From Halobacteria archaeon AArc-dxtr1 (GTDB lineage Archaea; Halobacteriota; Halobacteria; Halobacteriales; Natrialbaceae), in the NCBI GenBank assembly GCA_025517425.1, contig JAOPJY010000002.1:372001-436000 (forward strand): 64,000 bases of DNA, written 5' to 3'. The position numbers and the translations under genes were made by a program. Below, piece after piece: positions 26,287 through 34,210 of the stretch (the first letter of the stretch is position 1; each line of letters starts with the position of its first letter). A model generated the notes under the pieces. It searched no databases, was not told where the DNA came from, and saw nothing but the letters and a program-made list of their open reading frames with translations.

Positions 26287-27000
26287 ATGAGTAAACGCTC
26301 CACCAAACGCGAGATCGACAAGCTCACCGCCGAGCGCCTCGAAGCGCTCGAGCCACTGGAACGGGTCCAGATCGCCTTACGCGCACACACCCGTGGTCGC
26401 CCGGGGTGGCTCGATCGGTTAGCCGAGAGCCGACCGGCCGAGCAATCCGAGCAGGTGTTTCGTTACGGAGTGGCCGCATTGGAGCTGTGCCACTATGTCG
26501 CATACGACCTACAGACGCTGGCGCTGGAGTATGAACGCGAGCACAGGCAGTGGGCGGTCATCCTAAGTCAGATCGACGACCCGTCCGACGAGGTGATCGC
26601 ATTAGCGGTCGAGGCACGGACCGCTGCGACGCAGAGCTTTGCGGTGTTGGCTGCCCAGGCGCGGGCCGCCGACCGCTTTGCCGAGGAGGTACTCGGGACC
26701 GATCTCGAGACGTGGTTCGTCCTCCACCCCCACCAGGAACGACTCGTCGAGACCGTTGGGCAGACGCTCGACAACGAAGGCGAGCGGGCAATAGCCGACC
26801 GTAAGCTGGCCGAAGGAACACTGTTCGCGGCTGAAGCGGATTCGGGGGGTGAAGATGAGGCGGCTGTCGACGGCGACGCCGAGGCGCTTACGCTGGAGGA
26901 ACTCGCCGACAGCGAGTACGAGCGACTCGTCGCGATGTGGGACCAGCTCACGGACGTCGAAGACGCGGAGAGCGCTTCAACGGCTAGATGGGAGCGTTAG
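26287..27000 (+). CDS. Hypothetical helical protein of the replicon module
   Basis: 237 residues, starting 3 bases after the preceding gene. The sequence is almost entirely helical and acidic, with blocks ERVQIALRAHTRGRPGWLDR, FRYGVAALELCHYVAYDLQT and EVLGTDLETWFVLHPHQERL. The C-terminal 50 residues are a low-complexity acidic linker followed by a short helix (ELADSEYERLVAMWDQLTDV). No domain is recognised. The translation keeps normal haloarchaeal codon bias. Position after orc1/cdc6 and the small gene suggests a shared mobile-element function. Confidence 0.7.
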   Translation: MSKRSTKREIDKLTAERLEALEPLERVQIALRAHTRGRPGWLDRLAESRPAEQSEQVFRYGVAALELCHYVAYDLQTLALEYEREHRQWAVILSQIDDPSDEVIALAVEARTAATQSFAVLAAQARAADRFAEEVLGTDLETWFVLHPHQERLVETVGQTLDNEGERAIADRKLAEGTLFAAEADSGGEDEAAVDGDAEALTLEELADSEYERLVAMWDQLTDVEDAESASTARWER

Positions 27001-27031
27001 ATGAGAGACCGACTGTGACGAGTGAGACCGA

Positions 27032-27271
27032 TCACTGCTCTCGTGGGTCTTCGACGAACTCGTAGAGACCCCCTTTGTTTAGTCTGCGAATCCATCCTGC
27101 TGCGGTGAGATTCCGAAGGGCGTACTCTACTTGGCCTTTTTCGAGATTGGTCTCCTCGCGAAAGAACTGAGGATTTGCACGCCCCCATGGCTCATCGTTC
27201 TCTCTACCTTGCTTAATTAACTCGAGAACGATCCTCTCACGATCGTTTGGTTCGTAGTTCCGGTTTACCAT
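27032..27271 (-). CDS. Small winged-helix (MarR-like) regulator
   Basis: 79 residues from the ATG at 27269-27271 (MVNRNYEPNDRERIVLELIK). The upstream extension to 27310 is unlikely. Nearly the whole protein is one winged helix: RERIVLELIKQGRENDEPWG, FREETNLEKGQVEYALRNLT as recognition helix, and AGWIRRLNKGGLYEFVEDPR as wing. Such single-domain regulators are common in haloarchaeal plasmids and viruses. It points toward the orc operon tail and away from the zinc-finger operon, so it may control the latter divergently. Confidence 0.75.
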   Translation of the reverse strand: MVNRNYEPNDRERIVLELIKQGRENDEPWGRANPQFFREETNLEKGQVEYALRNLTAAGWIRRLNKGGLYEFVEDPREQ

Positions 27272-27393
27272 TGGGCTTAATCTCTGTTGGCAAGGCATAA
27301 TTCTCATCATTGGACAGGCAATTCACTAGGCAGTTTGCTTAGCAAAACATTAAGTGAATGAGGGGCAATAGCTCACCTGGGAAGTGCGTGTGT

Positions 27394-27452
27394 CACAGAA
27401 TTCTGTGGCCCGGTGTTCCAGCACCGGACCGTACTTCTCGAGGTGTGAGAAG
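27394..27452 (+). promoter_or_regulatory. Three adjacent hairpins before the zinc-finger operon
   Basis: In 59 bases there are CACAGAA/TTCTGTG (27394-27407, no loop), CCGGTG-TTCCAG-CACCGG (27410-27427) and CTTCTC-GAGGTGT-GAGAAG (27434-27452), the last ending 2 bases before the ATG at 27455. The third could hide or present the start region of the first gene. The second has a TTC-type loop a little like a tRNA T-arm, but a full tRNA cannot be folded. Confidence 0.45.
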
Positions 27453-27454
27453 CA

Positions 27455-27601
27455 ATGTCTGCTACGAAGTCAACCGGTAAAAAGGATAGTGGAGAGGAAC
27501 CGTGCGACTACGACTGGTGTGACGGCCCGAGGAGCAGTTCACTCCCCTGTTTCGACTGCTTCGAATGGTTTCGAAGCGGCGAAGAGGAGGATGCGAGATG
27601 A
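27455..27601 (+). CDS. 48-residue four-cysteine microprotein
   Basis: The frame MSATKSTGKKDSGEEPCDYD, WCDGPRSSSLPCFDCFEWFR, SGEEEDAR ends in a TGA that overlaps the ATG of the next gene (ATGA at 27598-27601). Cys17, Cys22, Cys32 and Cys35 are spaced C-x4-C...C-x2-C, enough for a small zinc knuckle. The ATGA coupling to a second cysteine-rich gene, and that gene's own ATGA coupling to a third, make this a believable gene. Function unknown. Confidence 0.65.
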   Translation: MSATKSTGKKDSGEEPCDYDWCDGPRSSSLPCFDCFEWFRSGEEEDAR

Positions 27602-27981
27602 GCGACGCTGGTTGCATACACGCAGAACGGGCACCCTCTCAGTTGTGCTCGACGCCAGAGCAGTTGTTGTTCGGACTCGTCGTCGGCTTGCCGACGAACC
27701 GCGTCGTCTGTACCGGCTGTAACGACGAACTGGGAGAGGGGGAACCCGTGACCGTTTACGGCTATCGCCCAGCCGAGTGTACGCGGTGGGATCTTCGCCG
27801 GTGTTACTGTCCAGACTGTGCGCCGGCATCGGTTCGGAGTCCGACGTTGGGTGTGGCAGAGTTGGTAGTCCGAGCGTGGCTCGGAACCATTGCGCTCCCG
27901 CGGACGCGCACCCACCGGCTGTGTCTGACCGAGATCACGATGGTGGCGTATAGCCCGTCCGAGGAGGGTACAAAGCCATGA
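27598..27981 (+). CDS. Cysteine-rich zinc-binding protein of a mobile module
   Basis: 127 residues from ATG 27598, overlapping the stop of the upstream microprotein. VVCTGCNDELGEGEPVTVYG and RRCYCPDCAPASVRS supply a CxxC...CxxC zinc ribbon; an additional CIH and a C-terminal RTHRLCL may contribute. Overlap with the next gene is again ATGA (27978-27981). This type of protein occurs in haloarchaeal proviruses and plasmids (general recollection). It is probably a DNA- or protein-binding accessory factor. Confidence 0.75.
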   Translation: MSDAGCIHAERAPSQLCSTPEQLLFGLVVGLPTNRVVCTGCNDELGEGEPVTVYGYRPAECTRWDLRRCYCPDCAPASVRSPTLGVAELVVRAWLGTIALPRTRTHRLCLTEITMVAYSPSEEGTKP

Positions 27982-28598
27982 CCGACGGCACGGAGTCGTG
28001 CGCAGATCGCGTGGTAGCGCTCGAGACGACCGTCACCGAACTAGAGGCACAACTCGAGACGGCGACTAATCGGGATATCCCACTGCTGAAGGGGACCATT
28101 CGGGCGCTGGTCGGCGCCGAAATCGACGAGATCGGCGAACTGCCCGAATCCGGGCGGACGTTCAACCGCCAGGTAGAGACCCACGCCGAGCGCCTCGATG
28201 CCGTCGAAAAGCGGTTGGCGGCGCTGGGCGAGATCGATCGCGAGAAGACGACGAAAGAACAGAAGATCGCGGCCATCTGTACGTTCGCACAGAACAAACG
28301 CGGTGGGCGATCGTCGACGGTGGCCGTGACTGCCAAAGAGATTCAGGGCTGTGTCGGGGTTTCGCGACGGTATGCGTACGATCTGATCGGAGAGGTGGCC
28401 GAGGTGGTCGAGGGGGCGCGGGTGCGGGACGCTCGAGAGGTGCCGACGGCGACCGGCGTCGAACACAAAAAGAAGGCGTTGTTGATCGACTGTGAAGCGG
28501 TTCACGTCGAGAACGGTGGTGTGAACCAGTTCACCACAAGAAGTAGGGCTACTGGGGAAGCGTACGGAGGGACTGAGGAGGCAAACGTAACCGAGTAA
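27978..28598 (+). CDS. Coiled-coil plus winged-helix DNA-binding protein
   Basis: 206 residues, third gene of the ATGA-coupled operon. Residues about 10-40 form a coiled coil (ALETTVTELEAQLETATNRD). A linker follows, and residues about 85-165 form a DNA-binding winged helix (EQKIAAICTFAQNKRGGRSS, VTAKEIQGCVGVSRRYAYDL, IGEVAEVVEGARVRD). The tail is low complexity. Similar helical-wHTH proteins occur in haloarchaeal plasmids and viruses, where they may act in replication or regulation. A precise role cannot be given. Confidence 0.72.
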   Translation: MTDGTESCADRVVALETTVTELEAQLETATNRDIPLLKGTIRALVGAEIDEIGELPESGRTFNRQVETHAERLDAVEKRLAALGEIDREKTTKEQKIAAICTFAQNKRGGRSSTVAVTAKEIQGCVGVSRRYAYDLIGEVAEVVEGARVRDAREVPTATGVEHKKKALLIDCEAVHVENGGVNQFTTRSRATGEAYGGTEEANVTE

Positions 28599-28961
28599 GC
28601 AAGACGGAGCTTTCATTCAAGGATACGGCGGTGAACGCATTCGGCGGCTAGCTGTGGATGCGCTCGGTACGGCGCTCGACGGCGCTAGATGGGCTGTGTA
28701 GGCTGGGTGGTCAGCGGGAGAGAATGGTGTGGTGAACGAGTTCACAGGTTGTGCGGTACGGCCCTGAATCTCGCGGGTCTGGAGCGTGTTCGGTTTCTTT
28801 TCGCGCTTAATGGGGTACTCGAGAGACTCGCAGTCTAGTAGGGCAACTGTTTCGAGTTTTTATTCCGTCGCTTTCGGGTGTGAGAGTTCTGCGACATGTA
28901 AGTTAGGACTGCACGTTAGTCCATGGAAATGATTACGTTCCGTGACTGTATCGGCGTCTGT
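28599..28961. other. Intergenic stretch, no supported gene
   Basis: About 360 bases. A TTTTTATT run near 28856-28863 may be a promoter or terminator element. No coding or RNA signal is seen. Confidence 0.4.
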
Positions 28962-29882
28962 ATGAACGCTGAGCGGATCAAGCGTGGGCTCAAAACACCC
29001 TCGCTGTTCGGTAGGGAGGTAAACAGAAAGGTCCATACTCGTTTCGGCCAACGGCTTTACAACACCGACGGGGTCGATGTTTTCAGCGAAGACTGGGACA
29101 ACCTGGTCGTCCTCGATGCCTGTCGCCTCGATATGTTCGACGACCAGGTGTCTCCCCACATCGACGGCAGTCTCGAGACGCGCACTTCACGTGGATCGAG
29201 CACGGTCGAGTGGCTTGAGTCGAACGTATTCAACCGCGACCTGTCCGACACAGTATACATCACTGCAAACCCGCAGTACTACCGAAACGCGACCGATTGC
29301 GATGAGTTTCATGCCGTGATTGAGGTGTGGGATTCCGAAAGGTGGGATGACGATAGGCATACAGTTCCACCTGATGCGATGACTGACGCCATTCTGGAGG
29401 GCGCTACGGAATACCCACACAAACGTCTCCTATGTCACTATATCCAACCCCACTTCCCGTTCCTTGGCCCGACAACCCGCGATCACCCTGAACTCAACAA
29501 TATACAGAATCTCGCCATCTGGAGAGATGTATTCAGTGGCGATATCAACGTCTCCGATGATGTCCTCCGTCAAGCGTTCCGCGAGACACTCGATGTGGCT
29601 GTCCCTGCGATTGTCCGTGCTGTTGATTCCCTTGAGGGAAAAACCGTATTGACAGCCGATCACGGTCAGATGATCGGAGAGCGATCAGCCCCAGTCCCAA
29701 TCCGCGAGTATGGCCATCCCCGACAAACGTATACAGATAAACTCGTGACGGTGCCCTGGTTCATCTGTGAAACCGAAGCAAGACGAGAGATACACTCCGA
29801 CAATTCCGAGAACGTAACTGGAATTGATAGTAAAACCGCCACCAACGTTGAAGAACGACTTGCTGACCTCGGATACGTGTGA
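28962..29882 (+). CDS. Alkaline phosphatase/sulfatase superfamily protein of a glycan locus
   Basis: 306 residues from the ATG at 28962 (MNAERIKRGLKTPSLFGREV), chosen over 28923 because it matches the family start I recall. DWDNLVVLDACRLDMFDDQV gives the first metal-ligand aspartate and the C in the position of the catalytic T/S/C. HYIQPHFPFLGP and LTADHGQMIGER give later metal-binding His/Asp residues, followed by REYGHPRQTYTDKLVTVPWF. It likely hydrolyses or transfers phosphate or sulfate esters on glycans. It has no signal peptide, suggesting cytoplasmic action. It lies between the mobile module and the decayed minus-strand genes. Confidence 0.82.
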   Translation: MNAERIKRGLKTPSLFGREVNRKVHTRFGQRLYNTDGVDVFSEDWDNLVVLDACRLDMFDDQVSPHIDGSLETRTSRGSSTVEWLESNVFNRDLSDTVYITANPQYYRNATDCDEFHAVIEVWDSERWDDDRHTVPPDAMTDAILEGATEYPHKRLLCHYIQPHFPFLGPTTRDHPELNNIQNLAIWRDVFSGDINVSDDVLRQAFRETLDVAVPAIVRAVDSLEGKTVLTADHGQMIGERSAPVPIREYGHPRQTYTDKLVTVPWFICETEARREIHSDNSENVTGIDSKTATNVEERLADLGYV

Positions 29883-29891
29883 GAAATATAG

Positions 29892-30155
29892 TTATTTTCG
29901 GTGTGAGGTTACCGAGTCATTATTCTTTCGCTCACGGCGTTCGATTTGTTCACAAGCCATGTCGGCCAACAGTTGTTGATTGTAGGCCGACGGTTGCGAA
30001 CCATCCAAATTCTTATATTCGATTTCTTTCACCCCCTCCGGATACCCCGATGAGGGGGTAGTTTTCCACCACTCGGTATTTTCGGCTACCTTATTGTCGT
30101 TGTGGTCCCATACGCCAAGTCCGCCATCGTCATTGATGTCCCCGTTCCATGTCAT
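29892..30155 (-). CDS. Hypothetical protein, second gene of a decaying minus-strand unit
   Basis: 87 residues from ATG 30153-30155 (MTWNGDINDDGGLGVWDHND). The start overlaps by ATGA the TGA of the upstream, broken gene, which supports real translation in the past. The protein is hydrophilic, ending ACEQIERRERKNNDSVTSHR. AT content is higher than in neighbours. No domain is recognised. The style (short, tryptophan-rich, coupled genes) resembles structural genes of haloviruses, but that is only an impression. Confidence 0.5.
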   Translation of the reverse strand: MTWNGDINDDGGLGVWDHNDNKVAENTEWWKTTPSSGYPEGVKEIEYKNLDGSQPSAYNQQLLADMACEQIERRERKNNDSVTSHRK

Positions 30156-30600
30156 TGTTCTTCCCTCTGATAACTCACGATGAAACATGCCCTATCTTCA
30201 ACGACGCCGATGGTCCCGGTAGACCACATCTGTAACTTATCAAAGAAAAACCACGACGCATCTAGATTGAGTTCAATCCAGCCCGTATCTCAGGTGTGAC
30301 TTGAAAACATACTAGTCCCCGTCGTGAAGTCGTCGCGGATCGATTCAATAACCTCGAAATCATCATCTCTAACCAATGGCCTTATCTCGTAATCGTCTCC
30401 TCCGTCCCCTCCGGATGTCTCCACATCTGCGATTAGACGCCCGTAAAAGGTGATATCGTCAGTGTCTGGAATAGTGACTATTATCGGAATAAAGCGCCCT
30501 GCCTTTGCCAGTTATCATCTGACACATCGTTTACCTCCCCCACGCCAACTGACTGGTAGACAATTCGGTGACTGTCATTGATCAGTAGACGCTCTGTACT
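30152..30600 (-). pseudogene. Broken gene upstream of the 87-residue protein, unknown family
   Basis: Reading the minus strand gives RIVYQSVGVGEVNDVSDDNW in one frame. After a shift it continues GRFIPIIVTIPDTDDITFYG and EIRPLVRDDDFEVIESIRDD, then TSMFSSHT and an in-frame TGA near 30299. The same frame continues DTGWIELNLDASWFFFDKLQ to VEDRACFIVSYQREEQ and a stop at 30152-30154. One frameshift and one nonsense codon (CGA to TGA would explain it) therefore interrupt an otherwise coherent protein. The upstream end is unclear. Confidence 0.55.
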
Positions 30601-30624
30601 TACCGAAGTAGTTTATCTCGAGAT

Positions 30625-30950
30625 ATCCACGCGATGAGCCGCGATCAGGCCGCGATGGGCCACGACGTGACCGTGCTGACAGTGCGCCACGACCAGTTGC
30701 TGCCCGCGATCGAGGCGCGAGCCGGTTATAGGGTGGTGCGACCCCGTTGCGAAGCCCCCCGGAAACGATCTCAGCTCCGACCTGACACAGTATCTGCGAC
30801 GGATCGATGACGTTGACGCATTTGTGCCCGACTGCACACGATTCAGTGTCCGAGAGTGGAACCGTCCAGCTGAGAAGGGCGTTCAGTTGGGAGGAGAAAG
30901 TGATGGAGACGACAGCGGCGTTAGGCGAGATCGCGGTCCGAGCGAGGATC
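30625..30950 (+). pseudogene. Internally deleted copy of the GT4 gene
   Basis: IHAMSRDQAAMGHDVTVLTV and RHDQLLPAIEARAGY match residues about 22-58 of the intact GT4 protein at 9212 nearly base for base. A frameshift follows (GTGCGACCCC lacking the TAC codon context). Then comes DNA for the SSDLTQYLRRIDDV part, and after a deletion the C-terminal part RRAFSWEEKVMETTAALGEI. Most of both Rossmann domains is gone. It mirrors the 3' fragment at 24345 across the Orc1/Cdc6 module, in the same orientation. Confidence 0.82.
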
Positions 30951-31138
30951 GGTTGTTACGGCTGGCGAGTAAGTTTCGTCGCTCCCTCGGCACTCTCTCA
31001 GGGCCCCGAGACAGCGGGGATGAACCGATTCATCCAATAAGTATGTCCTGCTTCCCATCAATTCCTGCATTAGCGTGACTCCCCCCTTCGATCGTATTGG
31101 ACCGCAATCGATAAGATCACTCTCCGGTAGCTAGGGAT

Positions 31139-31510
31139 ATGAGTCAGGATTCCGGTCTGGATCGTGCCTTGCGAAACTCCCGCCTGTACGGGCGTCTCAG
31201 CGACGCCAGCGAGGAGTCCGGGACGGAATCCGAGACCGACCCGTCGACCGTGCGATCGTTGCTCACCAGCTCGCGGCTCTACGCGTGGTTCTCGGCGGCG
31301 TGGCAGTTCGGTGCCTCGAGCACTGTTGCCGGCTTCCTCAATGACAAACGTGTGTTGCTAGCGAGTACACTCGTGTTCGTCCTGATTAGTCTCGTGCGCA
31401 TTCTCACGTCGGGGCTACACGTGACCGTCCGCTTCCTGAGTTTCGCGTTGCTGGCGGTCGCGTTGCTCGTACTCGTCTGGCCATACACCAAGCCGTTGGC
31501 GTACGACTAG
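31139..31510 (+). CDS. Small two-helix membrane protein of the glycan island
   Basis: 123 residues. The N-terminal half is polar (LRNSRLYGRLSDASEESGTE, LLTSSRLYAWFSAAWQFG). Two close hydrophobic helices follow at about 72-90 and 95-115, and it ends WPYTKPLAYD. A truncated copy lies at 34025-34210. Its last 95 bases are antisense to the 3' end of the polymerase-like remnant, and the whole overlap is repeated exactly 2700 bases to the right. The function is unknown; the SRLY blocks recall the membrane protein at 4467-5291. Confidence 0.65.
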   Translation: MSQDSGLDRALRNSRLYGRLSDASEESGTESETDPSTVRSLLTSSRLYAWFSAAWQFGASSTVAGFLNDKRVLLASTLVFVLISLVRILTSGLHVTVRFLSFALLAVALLVLVWPYTKPLAYD

Positions 31511-31795
31511 CTCCCAGCGCTGGAGCACCGGGGCGGCGAAGACGAGCAAGAGGAGGACGAACGGGATTCTGTGGCGGACATTCGTCCCGAAGTTCGAGTT
31601 GATGAGTCCGTAGCCGGTAATGCCCGCGAGGTAGACGACGAGTAGTGTAACCAAGGCGACCTCGTCGGTCTCGCAGGCGGAGAGGCTCGAGACGAACGCG
31701 AGGAGGTGAAGGGCGGACTCGACGGGCAAGGGAAACGTGGCATACGTTCTGGAGAGGGACACGTTCGGGGGAGTGATGAGAAGGCGGTCGTAGAG
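31415..31795 (-). pseudogene. 3' fragment of a polymerase-like membrane protein gene
   Basis: The translation ends LAGITGYGLINSNFGTNVRH, RIPFVLLLLVFAAPVLQRWE and WPDEYEQRDRQQRETQEADG, identical to the C-terminus of the protein encoded at 34115-35332. The upstream part is shortened (HLLAFVSSLSACETDEVALV versus a longer segment in the intact copy) and nothing before about FPLPVES matches. It is a truncated duplicate left of asnB. Confidence 0.8.
31416..31618 (+). repeat. 203-bp perfect direct repeat, left copy
   Basis: Identical base for base to 34116-34318, an offset of exactly 2700. It spans the 3' end of the small membrane protein on the plus strand and the 3' end of the polymerase-like gene on the minus strand. 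Sequence beyond it diverges on both sides. The perfect identity implies very recent duplication or conversion. Confidence 0.92.
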
Positions 31796-31806
31796 ACAGA
31801 GCGAAC

Positions 31807-33705
31807 CTAATTACGCTCAAAAACCCCATCAGAACGCATTTTCTGTTCCCATTTGGCGAACACGAACGCGTTCCATAGAAATTGTTCGTAATCTCGTGAA
31901 CCTGTATCATGCTCCTCGTAGACGTCAAGAATCTGTTGTGAGTCGAGTAACTCGGTTTCAAGCCCAGCAATCGATGTTTCGAACTCGTCCGCGAGATCAC
32001 TCTTAAACCATTCACCGATAGGCATGTCGAATCCTTGCTTTTCCCTGTTGAGAATCGGATCCGGCAGTAAATCGTTAAATGCCGCTTTCAGCACCCGTTT
32101 CCTCGATTGGCGGGTGATTTTGTATTCGACGGGCAGTCCGAGTGCGTAGTCGACCATGGATTGATCGAGGAATGGGACCCTCACTTCCAGTGAATTCAAC
32201 ATGCTCGCCGTGTCGACCTTCTGTAACATCTGGTTTGGGAGGCCAAAACGGGTATCAACGGCGAGGATCTGACTAAGCGAGTCGCGCCGTTCTTCCGGAA
32301 GGGTGGCATGAGCGTCTTCGTGTGCCTCACGAAATGCTGACACACCGCTTTTTTCGGGATCATGTCCGGTGTATACGTCACTGACACTATCATCTGAGCG
32401 CCGAACCAGTTGGAAGTGACGTTTGGCGGTTTCGTCGGCGTTCGTCGCGACGAATCGCTGTCCCTTCCGGATCAGTTCGCCGAATTCGTTCGACCGGGTC
32501 GCAGGGAGCGATTCGATCGCTGGTTTGATCAAAGATGTCCGGAGTGATCGAGGGAGCTTGCGATAGTACGACGAATAGTACTCGCCGACGTATCGGTTGT
32601 ATCCGGCGAAGAGTTCGTCGGCACCATCGCCGGAGAGAGTGACAGTCACTTCGTTGCTCGCTCGGTTGGACACGACGTAGGTCGGGAGCAGGGAGGGATC
32701 CCCGAACGGTTGCCCCAGTTTGGACAGGACCTCGGGGATTGACTCGCGAATCGTTTCCGGTGAGACCGTGAATTCGTGGTGGTCGGTGTCGTGGTACTCT
32801 GCTACCGTACGGGCGAACGAGGACTCATCGAAGAGGCCCTTATCGAACCGAACCGAGAACGTCTGAACGGGATCAGCTGAGAGTTCCGACATTAGCCCCA
32901 CGATTATCGACGAATCGATGCCTCCGCTCAGGAACGCCCCTAATGGGACATCACTCATCAATCGCTTTTCGACGGCTTCAGTCATCCGCTTCCGGAGTTC
33001 TGACGTTGCGGTGTCGAACGACACGTTCCGCGACTGCACCGACGTGTTCGTGAATCGTCGCGTCTCGAACTCTCCGTCCTCGAGCGTGAGCAACTCACCA
33101 GGGCGGAGACTTCGAACGTTCTCGAACACCGTGTTCGGTGCCGGAACGTACCCCAGCGCAAAATACTGCGATACGGCGGTTTCGTCGAGTGAACCCGGAT
33201 CGATCGACGACGAGAGGAGCGCCGGGAGCTCCGATCCAAACGCAACGTGTTCACCGTCATCACCGACGAACAGCGGTTTGATTCCCATCGAATCACGCGC
33301 GAGCAACAAGCGTTCATCGTCGCGGTCCCAGAGGGCGAAAGCGAACATTCCCTCGAGTCGGTCGACGAACGCTTCTCCCTCTTCCTCGTACAGATGAACG
33401 AGGACTTCGGTGTCCGTATCAGTGCTGAATTGATGTCCGTCGCGGACGAGGGATTCTCGAAGTTCGGAGTAGTTGTACATCTCGCCGTTAAAGATGACGA
33501 CGATGGACTCGTCTTCGTTGTAGATCGGCTGTTGGCCCGACTCGATTCCGATAATGCTGAGTCGGCGATGTGCGAGGCCGACCGGTCCCTCCCGAAAGTA
33601 CCCTTCTTCGTCGGGACCTCGGTGCTCAACGCACTCGTTCATTCGAGTTAGCATCGAAGAAGATGGGGGATCAGTTGCCGAATATACGCCCGAGATTCCA
33701 CACAT
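31807..33705 (-). CDS. asnB: Glutamine-hydrolysing asparagine synthase (AsnB-type amidotransferase)
   Basis: 632 residues. It starts MCGISGVYSA, so Cys2 is the nucleophile of the class II glutaminase domain. RGPDEEGYF, GEMYNYSELR and the domain end follow. The synthetase domain has the PP-loop FLSGGIDSSIIVGL (near residue 260), LSGDGADELFAGYNRY and RVPFLDQSMVDYALGLP. The enzyme takes ammonia from glutamine and amidates an adenylated carboxylate, aspartate in the classical case. In glycan clusters the same family often amidates sugar acids or peptides attached to glycans. It sits between the two copies of the 203-bp repeat, so it may have been carried in or trapped by that recombination. Confidence 0.93.
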   Translation of the reverse strand: MCGISGVYSATDPPSSSMLTRMNECVEHRGPDEEGYFREGPVGLAHRRLSIIGIESGQQPIYNEDESIVVIFNGEMYNYSELRESLVRDGHQFSTDTDTEVLVHLYEEEGEAFVDRLEGMFAFALWDRDDERLLLARDSMGIKPLFVGDDGEHVAFGSELPALLSSSIDPGSLDETAVSQYFALGYVPAPNTVFENVRSLRPGELLTLEDGEFETRRFTNTSVQSRNVSFDTATSELRKRMTEAVEKRLMSDVPLGAFLSGGIDSSIIVGLMSELSADPVQTFSVRFDKGLFDESSFARTVAEYHDTDHHEFTVSPETIRESIPEVLSKLGQPFGDPSLLPTYVVSNRASNEVTVTLSGDGADELFAGYNRYVGEYYSSYYRKLPRSLRTSLIKPAIESLPATRSNEFGELIRKGQRFVATNADETAKRHFQLVRRSDDSVSDVYTGHDPEKSGVSAFREAHEDAHATLPEERRDSLSQILAVDTRFGLPNQMLQKVDTASMLNSLEVRVPFLDQSMVDYALGLPVEYKITRQSRKRVLKAAFNDLLPDPILNREKQGFDMPIGEWFKSDLADEFETSIAGLETELLDSQQILDVYEEHDTGSRDYEQFLWNAFVFAKWEQKMRSDGVFERN

Positions 33706-33732
33706 GTACGTATGTCTCGGATTCGGCTGCTG

Positions 33733-33742
33733 ATATATAAAC
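33733..33742 (-). promoter_or_regulatory. TATA box of asnB
   Basis: On the minus strand the motif GTTTATATAT lies about 28-37 bases before the ATG at 33703-33705, a suitable place for an archaeal promoter. Confidence 0.5.
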
Positions 33743-34024
33743 CACTTGTTGGAACCGCTCTAGGTCCGGCATAGATCTGAGCGGGTGCTCGTCATCGAGC
33801 GACTGATGACCGGAAGATAAATCGAATCTGGAATGGGAACCAGTACAGATCGCGATTCGGATAGTAACGGCGTCTCGAAAAACTCCTGACTCTATTGACG
33901 GTTGACTATGTGATGATACAGGTCCGGTGGAGAGGGAGAACGGACGGTACTACGGGAGACCATCGAGGGATCGCGACTATTTCAGGGATTAAACACGGTA
34001 TGGTGATAGTAGGCGCCCAGTACG
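33743..34024. other. Intergenic stretch, no supported gene
   Basis: Between the asnB promoter and the truncated membrane protein copy. A few short frames occur, without recognisable content. It may contain decayed 5' sequence of the small membrane protein gene, but I could not align it. Confidence 0.4.
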
Positions 34025-34210
34025 ATGATGCGGCTGTTGAACGACCAGCGCGTACTGTTGGCCAGCGTGGTGGTGTTTACGCTAGTGAGTCTCGGACGGG
34101 TGCTCTTTTCGGGATTACACGTGACCGTCCGCTTCCTGAGTTTCGCGTTGCTGGCGGTCGCGTTGCTCGTACTCGTCTGGCCATACACCAAGCCGTTGGC
34201 GTACGACTAG
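34025..34210 (+). pseudogene. 5'-truncated copy of the small two-helix membrane protein
   Basis: 61 residues: MMRLLNDQRVLLASVVVFTL, then VSLGRVLFSGLHVTVRFLSF, ending WPYTKPLAYD. It matches residues about 66-123 of the protein at 31139-31510; the polar N-terminal half is missing. It retains an ATG and could still make a two-helix peptide, but loss of half the protein favours a pseudogene. The last 95 bases are antisense to the polymerase-like gene. Confidence 0.65.

Noticed and set aside
27370-27440. tRNA-like sequence (TAGCTCA-type D-arm and CCGGTG-TTCCAG-CACCGG T-arm-like hairpin)
   Set aside because: The acceptor stem does not pair, the T-loop has six bases and the anticodon arm has no seven-base loop. 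It may be coincidence or a fossil; tRNAscan-type scoring would decide.
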